From Cliona cf. orientalis (lineage: Eukaryota; Porifera; Demospongiae; Clionaida; Clionaidae), in the NCBI GenBank assembly GCA_963930775.1, contig OZ005698.1:124001-188000 (forward strand): a stretch of 64,000 bases of DNA, in the 5' to 3' direction. The notes below the pieces were generated by a model that had not been told where the DNA came from, made no database searches, and saw only the letters and a list, made by a program, of their open reading frames with translations. Both the position numbers and the translations under genes were made by a program. This document shows positions 54,112 through 64,000 of this stretch, piece after piece (positions within the stretch are counted from its first letter, which is position 1; the number at the start of each line of letters is the position of its first letter).

Positions 54112-54422
54112 TACCCCGCGCGCTGCAGTGTCGACGACCTTTACCTACATACTGTGCCAGGTTGTGCGCATGAGCAGAAAGCACATGGTGGGTAGTGTCC
54201 ATATACATAGGCGTGGCCAACAAAATGCCAAAATGCAGCATTTGCTATGCTTGTGGACCTTGCCAAACGATTCGAAGCATAATGAAGCCAGTTTTTCGAC
54301 GATATCGACGGATATACTATACTTACGAGTCGCTCAGATGCCTAGATCTCCAGATCCGGCGATTTTTGTGCTAACAACAGACACAACCGATCACTTTACC
54401 CCTTGCGCATGCGCGCGGGGTA
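54112..54422. mobile_element. Inverted-repeat element, family 4, copy 2
   Basis: The ends are 'taccccgcgcgc' and 'gcgcgcggggta'. It contains the same two internal blocks as copy 1 at 17181-17518, but one block is inverted relative to the other. Confidence 0.82.
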
Positions 54423-54429
54423 AAAACTT

Positions 54430-55640
54430 TGGTTGCTAAGCAACTACCAACAAAAGTGTGTGCAGGATCAAGGACTGTGTCCAATAATTTTATGCAGGAC
54501 AGTATCCAACAAAATAATTTTATGCAAAAATGGAAGAAAAATAGTCCCAATCATCCCTCACCTACCTACAATGCTACATTACCCTATAGTTGTAACAAAT
54601 ACTGTGATCCAATTGGTCACTCAGAGGCCCGAGGCTGTAGCATCCCGAGCAAAACAAAGTGAAATAGTGGACCGCCAACTGATCAATCAGATTCCTGACC
54701 TACATTACCCTATAGTTGTAACAAAATTAATACTGTGATCCGATTGGTCACTCAGAGGCCTGAGGCTGAAGCGTCCAAAGCAAAATGAAATAGTGGAGGG
54801 CAATAATCACAATTGTTACATCAAAATGATGAAAAAAAATGTCCCAATCATCCCTCCCCTCGGGCCGAGGTGCCGCAGCTTCGGTGATCCGTTTTGGAGT
54901 GACTACTGCGGACATTACCGCAGGCATACTTCCAGGGATGGGGGGTATTCAAGGGAGGAACCTGGGCGACCCCTAAGCCATATATGCCCAGGACCATGTG
55001 CAGTTTTCAGCTGCAGGTGCCAGAGGGGATACCCCTGACACCGTCTAGCCCCGTTATCGATAGAGCCTCCCAGAAAATGCTATTTATTGAGCTGGGACAG
55101 GGGGTAGCAAAACGCGTATGGTTTTCACGTTGGAATGTGTGGACCGTGACGTAATTAATTAATTGCTATGAATAGTCCATTTTTTGTTCAGTTGCAGTCT
55201 ATACACGCAGGAAAGGCAAGAATTCTTTGATTACAGTAAACAAATAAACAAAAGTTTCCCCTACCTCACAGATATTGATAAATGGAGATTTATGTCACGT
55301 AGTAACGACAAACACTTAATCTACTTGCTCAGTAAATTCATTTCAGTAGCTTTTGAAAAAAGAGCACACTCTCACTAACTCTCATTAACTGCCATTATCT
55401 CTTTTTATAATGCTTGTACTATGCTGACTATTGGGCCTCCTGGCCTCTACTGTCATTAAAATTAATAATAATAATAATAATATCATTAATTCCATACCGC
55501 GGCGCGCGCCAAAGTGTATCTCAGCAACGGAAAGAACTATGGAGCTGGAACAAAAGCCAAAATGTAGCTCTTGAGTAGATGAAAGCAGCTACCATGGTTC
55601 TGAACATGTTAGACTATGCTATAGTATACATACCAAGCTT
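54430..55640. repeat. Composite dispersed repeat, second copy, split by a LINE tail
   Basis: It matches 18985-19575: CAGGACAG foldback words (54465-54530), then 'gggccgaggtgccgcagctt' through 'accgtgacgtaattaattaa', and after an insertion 'cattaattccataccgcggc' through 'gttagactatgct'. Additional pieces of the 27.5-kb tandem repeat family ('actgtgatccgattggtcac') are inserted at 54590-54800. Confidence 0.8.
55178..55485 (+). mobile_element. 5'-truncated LINE 3' end (reverse transcriptase C-terminus)
   Basis: Present in this copy of the composite repeat and absent at the matching site near 19395-19400, so it is an insertion. An open frame to 55378 encodes CSLYTQERQEFFDYSKQINK, LTDIDKWRFMSRSND, then HLIYLLSKFISVAFEKR, a layout typical of the end of LINE reverse transcriptases. 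A short 3' UTR follows and ends in an (AAT)n tail at 55460-55482. It is a dead, 5'-truncated copy. Confidence 0.75.
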
Positions 55641-56005
55641 CTTCAAAGACAACCTTACATGACATTGTATGATTGTCACATTAATTTTATACTCAGACCA
55701 AGTAAACGTATTTCGGTAACGGTAATAGTTATGGACCTGGAACAAAGACCAAAATGTAGCTCATAATCTAACGAAAAATATTTTTCAGACAATCAGTGTC
55801 CTTAATACCTGGAGGGCATTACTGTGAATAACTCATGCACATTATCCCATCATTATTACATCAAACATACTTGTATTATTATAATAATATTATAAATAAT
55901 TATACTAGTAGAGAGTACGATTTCTTTTATCGTAACACAATTATTTATTCATGTGTGTGTGATTAATCAATACAAAAATTTAATAATTAAACTGCACAAC
56001 ATTGA
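55641..56005. other. Intergenic spacer, AT-rich
   Basis: It contains a diverged repeat of 'gagctggaacaaaa.ccaaaatgtagctc' (55735-55765) and the short piece 'ctggagggcattactgtgaa' (55808-55830) shared with 18672-18695. No gene is seen. Confidence 0.6.
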
Positions 56006-59000
56006 TCATGTTGGTGAAGACAAAGTTTCCTGACTTTGATTTGACCTCTGCTCCTCAATTTCAGCCAGCCTCATCTACATACATACACATCAACGATTCT
56101 GAGTAGACACATTATTGAAGCAGACACATCATCATTCAACTCACTTGGAGGGACTGAGAGAGCTCCACAAAGTCCTTCTGCGTCTCCTCAGAGTGGCTTA
56201 GCTGACTCTTGAGCAAGCCAAGCTGGTGCTGAAGTTCTTTCACCTGTTTTTCAGAGCTCTCCTACCAGATAATAAAGCACAAAAAATATCATCTCAATAA
56301 AAAAATTAATGATCGTTGTGAATTGTCTCTCACCTTGGCCAGGTTGAGTTCCTCTAGCTTTCGCTGCTGGTTCTCTATGAATTCTTTTGATTTTCTCTCA
56401 ATGTTCTGTTTATTTGCTATTATTTCTTCTTTGGCCCTCCTCTCCTCCTGGAGTACCAGGTGCGTGGCATCTAGCGTAGCTAAATTGAGAAAAAAACAAA
56501 CAAAATTTACACTCTCTGTATATGTATCCATTGCTCCACTTACCCAATCTATCATTAGCAATGGCCAGCTCTTTCTTCAGCCGCTCACAGGTAGTCTTGG
56601 CTGTTATCAGGTCCTCCTTGGTGGCTGCCAGTTCGTTGGCAAGGCGATCCTCCGCTTCCTGCTTCTGTGCCTGCAGCACTGACAGCTGCTGCATCGTTGT
56701 CATCAAATTCAACTCGGCTTCTTTCTGATTCTGAACAGCAAAAAAATAACACATATTGACCCTGATATCTTGGAAAAGTGTTAGCACAAACAAGTAGATA
56801 GACCCTTTTTGCCTGACAACCTTTGCATGTACTTATTCTCCACAGGGGCAGGTGGGAGTAGATAAAATTTTGGACAACAATGCATTTCAGCAATCACTCC
56901 ACTCTTTCAACAGTTACATTAGTCTCGCTATCACCCAGACCAAACCCAAACCCGAAGTTAGGTCTGGGTGATAGCGAGACTACAGTTACGTACAAACCTT
57001 TGAAGCATGGTCAAGCTGCACTTGGTAGTCTGTTATCCCCGTTGCCTGGACAACCTTGAGGCACTCATACTCCTCCCTGACAGTCTCTATCTGATGGTAG
57101 AGGTTGGCCCTCTCCTGCACAAGCCGCGCTATCTCCTTCTGAGTATCGATCTTTATCTCTGTGAACTTGTCGCTCATTATACGCATCTGCTGAGTGATCT
57201 CCGCCTCCTCTGCCTTGAATTTATCAATCTGGAGAGAAAAGATCATTATAACAAGTGTTAGCAGATGTTGCAGTACTGTAATATTTCGTTGTTAAGATAT
57301 TTTTGAACAGCCTGGCTTGTGCAAAATTAAACACGCGAAAATACATAATGATAGTGTGGTACAGAGTCGTTTGTCCGAAAATTATTTAACACAAAAATTA
57401 TTGCACGAAATATTTTAGACATGAAAATATTCGCAATTTACAGTATTCTCCACTCACTCTTGATGCCATTTCTTCTTTAGTTGAGTCCAGCTGTTTCCTT
57501 AGCTCCTGGCGAATCTGCCGTTCTCTCATTATTCCAGCCTATTAGTAGCAGTAGAAAATCAATAATTCTGTCGATTCTTATTTTCTGGACTGTTTTACTA
57601 TTACATTGGCGCCTCCCTTATTTCTTACAAAATTACTATCAGAAATTAATCATTGTACCTTATATTTCTCCATTTCTGCCCTGAGTTTGTCGATGCTCCT
57701 CTCTTTCTCGTCCATCTCCTCCACCATCTGTGCCTGGACTCGGTGAAGCTGGCTCTCGTAGCGGGAACACTGTGTCTCCAGACCTAGCCGCACCCCCTCT
57801 AGTCGAACTACCTCCGCTCGGGCAGATGCGAGCTGGAGCATGGAACAACACAAGCAGTGATATTTCAATTATCACTTTTTGATTTTTTTTTTTTTGTCTT
57901 CCCTCTCTCTCTCTTTCTTACCTGTGATTCGAGGCTGGATACTCTGGTAGACAGCTCCCAAACCTTTCCAATGTTTGCAGCACTGGTCTGGTGAAGATTC
58001 CCCCAAGATGCTGACCTATGTATGCGAAAATTACTATAATGCTTTTATAACCACCACGATGTGGTAAAGGGTCGTCTTGAAAATCACATTGTGGATGGTC
58101 TATAATTTGGATTCTGCTCTAGACATACCGTAGACTCGGGTTATTAAGCGCACCTCGTTATTAAGCGCACATTTTTTAATAAGCGCATGCTGCCTTCCTA
58201 CTACTAGCATTGGCTAATAAGCGCATACTCAACAAATGTAGCCTAGCTGTTCACTGTAGCTTTCTGATCAGGTTACCGTCCCTTTTGATGGCTCTGCTAC
58301 TCACTTGATAGCTCTACCAGTGCGAGACTACTTCGATCCCTCGCGCGGATCACGACCGCCCGTGAGGGGGTGTGGCTAAACTACTCTCGTTAATAAGCGC
58401 ACATTTTTTATTAAGCGCATATTTCCTTACAACCATGAGTAATAAGCGCATGCGCTTAATAACCCGAGTCTACGGTAATCTCTATGCCCTAGGCTCCCTG
58501 ATGCATTGAAAAGATCGGGGAGCGAGGGAATGAGGCTACTCACTTTGCTTGAGCTCCGACGGAGTCCACTCCAGCGACATCCAGTGCCTCTGATGAAACC
58601 GATTTTCTATGAATCCTAGGACCAGTCGTGAGCAGTGCTCCCTCCTCTGCTCCCTGCTGTAGCCTGGCTTCGAGTACCCCTCCCCCTCCCCCTCTCTCTC
58701 CCAGCTTCTGTTGTAGCTGCTCTATCTCTCCCTTGAGCTGGTCCTGGGCCGATATGAAGTGAGTGTTGGCTAGTTCCCACGTCTTTTTCAGGTCATTGTG
58801 CCTGGCCCTCTCAGCATCAAGCTCCTTGTTCACTGCACCAACATCAAAGCATTCCATTCATACCAAAATTAAAGCATTCCAATATGAGACCCAAACCTTG
58901 TTGGAGATTTTTTGTGAGTTCGGAGACTTCATTCTGCAGGTAGGCCTTCTGTGATTTCAGCTGTTTAGTGTGCATCTCTAAATCATGAGTGGCCGCTCTC

Positions 59001-61243
59001 TCTAGGTCCAGCAGATTCTGTAATTGCTACAAAAAAATTAAAGTTATGAAATCACTACACTTAATAAAAGCTATCTGAACCCATTATTATCAGAAATGTT
59101 GATGGGAAACAAATTTGGCAATTGGATCCTAAATCATCTACATGTACATAAGTTCGGTACGGGGTCGCCACATACATATGCAAGTAAGAAATGTTTCTAG
59201 CTATACAGCACTAGGAACACATTCTCCCTGCTACTTCAACTGACTTTAACAGTCCCTACACTAATATTACAGGGGTACCTTGTTAGGATCGGTGGGGGTG
59301 GGGCTTGGACTGGTGGGTAGGCTGTAGGAGGTATTGGATGGCAGGGGAGCGGGGGAGTCTAGGCTGATGAGGGGCGTGGCCAGGAGGTCCCTCTCGGGGG
59401 ACAGACTGGACGACGCCTGGTTCTCGTAGTACTTGAGTCTGCCCTCAGCTTCAGCGAGCTTTGTCTTCAGCAGGTCAATTTCCTAAACACAGAAAGTCAC
59501 AACACGGGACCACAGAATAGCATGACATTTTGTACACTTATATCAAAATTACTTATCAAGACTAAGGCCGGCCGGCACCCCACAGACAGGCCGACTCCAG
59601 GCAATATCAGTGCGGTATTATACATACGTACATACACACAAATGTTCAATGATTTACATGTGTTTCGCTAATAATTAGCACTAGGTGTGGCCAAAAAGTG
59701 TACAATCTCAGTGCATGCATAGTGCACAATACCGTAAATCGCGAATATTTCGTACCTAAAATATTCCATGCAATAATTTTTTACATTAAATAATTTTCGG
59801 ACAAATGACCTTGTATTGCGCATGTATTTTCATGCGTTTAATTTTTGCACAAGCCAGACTGTCCGAAAACAATGAAATATTCGCGATTTACTGCATTACT
59901 GTATTATTATTACAAGTTGTAGTGTGAACTGTGTACCTCTTCGAGGGGAATGATGACGGCACGAAGAAGCTTGGAGTCCTCAGCAGCCTGTAAAAAGGTC
60001 AAAAGGTCACAGGCTGATGCTCTTAGGCTTAGCTACTACAAAATAACAAATTCCTGGGAGTATTATTTTCTCTGTAAGAATTGGCTATTCACCCTCATCA
60101 TGCTGGTCTCCAGGCTCTCCTCTGGACTGGTTGTTCTGCTGTTCTCATCAGAATTTCCTGACGTCAGCGTGGGGGTGGGGGGGAGGGGACTGAGGGAACG
60201 ACCCTTGAGCACTTTGACCTCGGCAAGAAGTGCACACTTTTCGGTTCTCCACTTTTCTCTCTCTTCATCGAGAGCGGACTTGTGTTCGCTCCTTTGCACT
60301 GCATACGGATAAGAAATAATGATATTCATAGTGAAGTATTCCACCATCATACATTGTACACTGTCACTGGCATGTGGTCAATGGTGGTTATCATAACTGA
60401 AGGTCATGTGCATACAAACTATCTCTCCTCTCTCTATCTCTCTCTCTCTCCTCTCTCTATCTCACCATTCAGTATCTGTCTCAGAGAGGCTATCTCCTCC
60501 TCGTACTTGACCCTATCCACGTCAAAAGCCTCCCTGTTCTGTGCGTCTGCCATCTTTGATGAAGTAGTCACGCTCTTCAACTCTTCATCTCTGTATAGCA
60601 GCTGTGTGCTCAACTCTCGGACCTCCTCAGATAATTTTTTATTCGTCTGCTTAGACAGTGAAATCTCGTTGTCCAGTTCAGTCATGTGGTTCATAAACAT
60701 CTTTCTCTGTCGACCAAATTCTCCTTCTAACTGTTCCTTCTCTCTCCTCAAAGTCATACACAGCTGTTCCAGGTAGTGTATCCTAAGGTGGGGGCTGGAA
60801 GAAGTTGGATTGGGAGCAGGGGGCACTACAGGGGTCGTGGTCGTGGGGGAACCCGATTGGGGGACCATTCCTCTGGCCCCCTGATTGTACATGTGTAGTG
60901 CCGAGTGATGCTGAGCTGCTGCACTAGAGGAGGAGGAGGGGGCAGATCCGCCGACCCCCACCACATTTGGGTGCCCCCCATATCTCGCGGCAGTTGTAGG
61001 GGAATAATCTGCTGTAGCATAAGACGAGCTCCCTGTCGTAGAAGACAATGTTGGATTGAACCAGCTACCAGCGGATGGCGGCTGGGAGGAGGGGACGGTC
61101 GTAGTTCTTTGCTGAGAGGAATCGAAAGATGAGGGAGGGAGAGAGGTGGAGTCAAGGGAGGAGAGATCTTGTAGCTGGTCCAGCTCTGAGGGCGGGAGGA
61201 CGGGGTAGGAGGGGAGCGAGGAATGACCGCCGGACTCGCTCAT
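56006..61243 (-). CDS. RABEP1: Rabaptin (Rab GTPase-binding effector protein)
   Basis: About 14 exons, start ATG 61243, stop TGA 56008-56006. The first exon (about 60465-61243) encodes a Ser/Pro-rich N-terminus, then a coiled coil from LEQLCMTLRREKEQLEGEF on. The signature that identifies the family is ELDAERARHNDLKKTWELAN (exon about 58546-58834; rabaptin-5 has LEQERQQHNQLKHTWQKAN), together with LDLERAATHDLEMHTKQLKS and the C-terminal EETQKDFVELSQSLQ (rabaptin-5 QVQRDFVKLSQTLQ). Nearly the whole protein is heptad coiled coil, as expected for a dimeric Rab5/Rab4 effector acting with Rabex-5 on early endosomes. The long Ser/Pro-rich N-terminal extension (about 150 residues) is not found in vertebrate rabaptin-5. 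RABEP1 and RABEP2 cannot be separated here; the ancestral single gene is likely. Introns hold family 2 and other foldback elements. Confidence 0.85.
56911..56989. mobile_element. Very short palindromic element with flanking repeat
   Basis: Arms of 22 bp (56920-56941, 'tagtctcgctatcacccaga' and on; inverse at 56961-56982) are exact and surround a 19-base centre. The word 'cagttac' lies on both sides (56911-56917 and 56983-56989), as a target duplication would. It lies in a rabaptin intron. Confidence 0.8.
57270..57445. mobile_element. Foldback element, family 2
   Basis: In a rabaptin intron. It contains 'atatttcgttgttaagatat', 'acagcctggcttgtgcaaaa' and 'gtcgtttgtccgaaaattat', ending 'aaaatattcgcaatttacag'. 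Confidence 0.78.
58126..58477. mobile_element. TA-flanked MITE with TTATTAAGCGCA subrepeats
   Basis: Terminal inverted repeats of about 27 bp are perfect ('taccgtagactcgggttatt' then 'aagcgca', inverse at the right end). Seven or so 'ttaataagcgca' words lie within, in both orientations, mostly near the ends. The centre holds unique GC-richer sequence. It lies in a rabaptin intron. Confidence 0.9.
59730..59900. mobile_element. Foldback element, family 2
   Basis: A complete copy with the clearest ends: 'taccgtaaatcgcgaatatt' on the left and 'gaaatattcgcgatttactg' on the right. It lies in a rabaptin intron. Confidence 0.82.
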
Positions 61244-61637
61244 GGCATGCAGGAACTGAACTGATAATGAAAGGGGAAGAGGAAGTAATTAGATATTCAG
61301 ATTTGGGAGCGGGCGCGGGCATACGCGCGCGCTTGAGATAATTTAGAAGATGATGCCTTAATCATTTGTAACGGATGGCTCACCTTATCCCTTATACTCG
61401 CTAGCTAGGCCAAAGAAGAGCGGATTCTCAAACAGCAACATGAACAACGCACACCACTTGGATTTTACTTTCATTTCGTTCAATTAGAACAGGCGCTACT
61501 TGTACGTACATTGGTAATGGTCGACGATTCTAAAAATCCCACAGATGATTTATAGGACATGTCAACAATAATTAATTTTCACACGAGCAATGCCACAATT
61601 ATACAACGGAGTACTCAAATATCACACAAAATGATTA
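61244..61637. other. Spacer between rabaptin and the Spinster gene
   Basis: It should hold the rabaptin promoter and 5' UTR and the 3' UTR of the upstream Spinster gene, both read on the minus strand. A CG-rich patch 'gggcgcgggcatacgcgcgc' lies at about 61310. No conserved box was recognised. Confidence 0.5.
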
Positions 61638-64000
61638 TCACTTATTGTAGGTCACTACAACATCTGTTTCCTTCAATGCTTCGTCTAGAAGCTGTTTATG
61701 TTCGTCAAAATCTTCCGAATTGTCGTCATAGATGATGTCATCGCTGTCGCCGGTCCCCCTACGCTGGATACGAGAATTCTGCTTCACAGTATACAACTCC
61801 ACAGCCTGCAGGGGGGAGGAAATGGGGGGAAAACCCTGACCAATTTGTAAAAATTAATATCCTGCTGTACTGTATGTACACCTTCTAACGATGTGCTGAT
61901 CAACAAGTGTGCAGCTGCAGCCAGCTTTAATATTACAATGGGGAAGGGGGGGGGGGTGATGCAATGTCCTAGGTATGGAAACTGTATGTGCTATATTTGC
62001 ACAGTAATTTCCCAACACACTAAAATATCAATTAATTAGACACACAAATACACATACACACAATGGTGAGATGGGTGATGTCATTCTTTTTGCTTGGCTG
62101 GGCTCTGCCAGCTGGCTGAATGGTGGCTGAATGTTTAGCTATTACATCCCCATTCAAGAGTAGGGATACAAACAATTGATGGTAAGGGGGACATTTGGTA
62201 GTTCTATGTTTAGAACCAGAGATTGAGAATATTTTGCCTGGAAGTTCTATATTTAGAGCAGTTGAGCTTACTGGGGGTTTACTATCGCACAATTTGCAGT
62301 ATAATCGCTTTCCTAAAGTTTACGCAATTGACCACCCAAAAATAAACTTCCAAGTACAGATAATAAATATTAGACTTAAAATCCAGGTAGCCACTCATTT
62401 TGGGGAAGGAGGGGGGGAGGGGGGGGGGGCATGAGATGCATAATATGGCTAATTCAAGTCATGTACATGTAACGGCCCATGACCCCCTTTAATCATTAGG
62501 CTATATCATATGACCATCTACGCGTACACTCATCCCATAGCTGATAATTAAACTTTACCCATAAAAAATAATTTTATTTACTAAAATTTAATACAATCAG
62601 CCTCACAGTCACAGCCTCACACAATCATAGGCCTCACACAGTCACAGCCTCACAGTGTCACTCACCCTCCTGTCCTTTTCGACGGTGAGCGTTGAGACGA
62701 GGAAAGCCCCTCCCCCCAACACACACATGAACACAGTAGTGAACAGTGCGAACTCCATACTGATCGCCTTGCCGTACTTTTGACCCTTGTAGCGTCCAAT
62801 CCACGAATAGACACTGTCAGAAATCTGAGAAATATTGATATTGTAAGGATAAGTCCACAGTTGCGATACCAAACTGTATACCACAACTGTTATTGATTGA
62901 TAAAAGAGTGTTTTTACGCGAGGTGTTTGCAATCTTGCGTGACCGCAATTTGTTCAATGGATTGAGTTATTGAATACATACACCGTCTCTGTTAGCAAAC
63001 CAAGTAGTACGATAGCCCAAGCTACGTAAGCTGTTTGTTGGTAATCCCTTGGGACAGCTCGAAGCGACTAGATTAAAACAAAAATCCAGAAGGAGAGGGA
63101 ACAGAGGAGGGAGGCATCCCCATTCAGGATCATCCCTTTTATGTACGTACGTACGTGGGGAGATTTATTAAGTTTTCGTGTATCACATGAAAAATTCTAT
63201 TTAGCGGTTTAATTGGAATGGTATTTGTATTCAAGAATCAATTGAAGAGACAGATTGAGGTCAGGCAGAGATTGTAAACACTCAAACCAACGCATAACTC
63301 TATGATCCAGCCTTCATCGCTAAAATCAAAAACAAGAAGTGGTCGAGGTTTGTAACCGTGGGAGCATCCTGTTTCAGTGATCTCAACCGCTCGCTGGTTA
63401 ATTATACTAACCAAGAGGCCCTACACTGAAACCCAGCTGAACAATGGGCCCATTCTGACACAGCTATTCTAATAGGTATTCCAGGACTATTCAGCATGCC
63501 AATCGTGAACCCATGCAAAAATTAATAAGGTTCAAAAGTTCAAGTGTCCTCTCCCTCCCTCCCTCCCTCCCCCACCCCCTCAGTACTAACTATTGCTACT
63601 GCAATAATATTGTCCAAGATTCGCAATGTGTTCCAGGAAAGATTTATTTATGTACATGCAAAAAGGATATTGCTCGCTTCAAAATATTACCACAAAGGGA
63701 AACCTTTGCCTAATGGCTTCTTGGAGAGAAAGGGAGACAGAGAGAGACGTCAATGATGTGTGTAATAATAGCTTACCCCTCCAACAATGGTTGGGCTGAC
63801 AGCATCACCAAACAGATGGGATATCAGAATCTGAATAGCCTCCGCTGTCGAGCGACGCGCCGGCACTATGGTGTACTGTGCAAGTACAAGTGTGTGTGTG
63901 TGTGTATACATGTTCTAATTATATCTCATGACATTACATCATAATAACTAACCAGCAACATTGCAGCAACAGGAGCCCAGTTGAGACAGAGGAAGAACTC
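61638..64000 (-). CDS. SPNS1: Spinster-type major facilitator transporter, 3' part
   Basis: The gene runs off the right edge, so only its C-terminal exons are here. Seen on the minus strand: FFLCLNWAPVAAMLL (63952-64000), a block reading IVPARRSTAEAIQILISHLFG then DAVSPTIVGG (about 63779-63880), SLRAVPRDYQQTAYVAWAIVLLG (about 62985-63068), a transmembrane exon about 62665-62828 (MEFALFTTVFMCVLGGGAFL), and the last exon 61638-61805, which ends VVVTYNK with TGA at 61640-61638. The VPARRSTAEAIQILISHLFGD block is the hallmark of Spinster proteins. SPNS1 exports lysophospholipids from lysosomes; SPNS2 exports sphingosine-1-phosphate. I assign SPNS1 by likelihood only. The last exon is acidic and cytosolic (DSDDIIYDDNSEDFDEHKQL). 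Confidence 0.88.

Noticed and set aside
54793..55038. Open frame in the composite repeat (54793-55038), and the similar frame at 19110-19382
   Set aside because: The two repeat copies do not keep a common frame, so it is not under coding constraint.

Overview
The window is nuclear DNA of an animal. Genes are split by many short GT-AG introns, there is a replication-type histone H3 gene, and all recognisable proteins (ryanodine receptor, TBCK, rabaptin, Spinster, lysosomal phospholipase A2) are metazoan families. The dense small foldback elements, the ATTATT and ACATGT simple repeats and the compact introns look most like a non-bilaterian animal, probably a demosponge. That taxonomic guess is inference. 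Nothing prokaryotic, viral or CRISPR-like was seen. || Layout. 1-6.5 kb: a lysosomal phospholipase A2 (PLA2G15/LCAT family) cluster on the plus strand, with the last exon of one gene at the left edge, an unidentified few-exon candidate at 2.4-3.6 kb and a complete four-exon gene at 4.1-6.5 kb. 6.5-11.1 kb: a rearranged region holding a broken copy of the 5' half of TBCK, a small secreted cystine-knot gene on the opposite strand, an inverted PLA2G15 fragment, and foldback repeats on both sides. 11.2-18.5 kb: the complete TBCK gene (21 exons, 901 codons plus stop by my splicing), with a second cystine-knot gene nested antisense in intron 6. 18.5-19.6 kb: a composite repeat. 19.7-20.9 kb: a single-exon, membrane-anchored nucleoside-hydrolase-like gene. 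21.2-52.8 kb: one very large minus-strand gene, a complete ryanodine receptor (about 74 exons, roughly 5,100-5,200 codons by hand estimate), with many foldback elements in its introns. 52.8-53.2 kb: a short shared promoter region. 53.2-53.7 kb: histone H3, divergent from the receptor gene. 53.8-55.9 kb: repeats, including a 5'-truncated LINE tail inside an older repeat. 56.0-61.2 kb: rabaptin (RABEP), minus strand. 61.6-64 kb: the 3' end of a Spinster-type transporter, minus strand. || How the genes fit together. There is no operon-like unit, but membrane trafficking and lysosomal function recur: TBCK is a Rab-GAP-like protein, rabaptin a Rab5 effector, Spinster a lysosomal lipid efflux transporter and PLA2G15 a lysosomal phospholipase. 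This may be coincidence. || The most interesting points are: (1) the duplicated, intron-nested cystine-knot genes, whose coding exon has diverged far more than the non-coding DNA around it; (2) a ryanodine receptor with two textbook EF-hands and an alanine in the otherwise GGGIGD selectivity filter; (3) a foldback element whose target site forms part of a splice donor; (4) a terminal-inverted-repeat element whose two copies differ by inversion of an internal segment; and (5) several perfect or near-perfect intronic hairpins.
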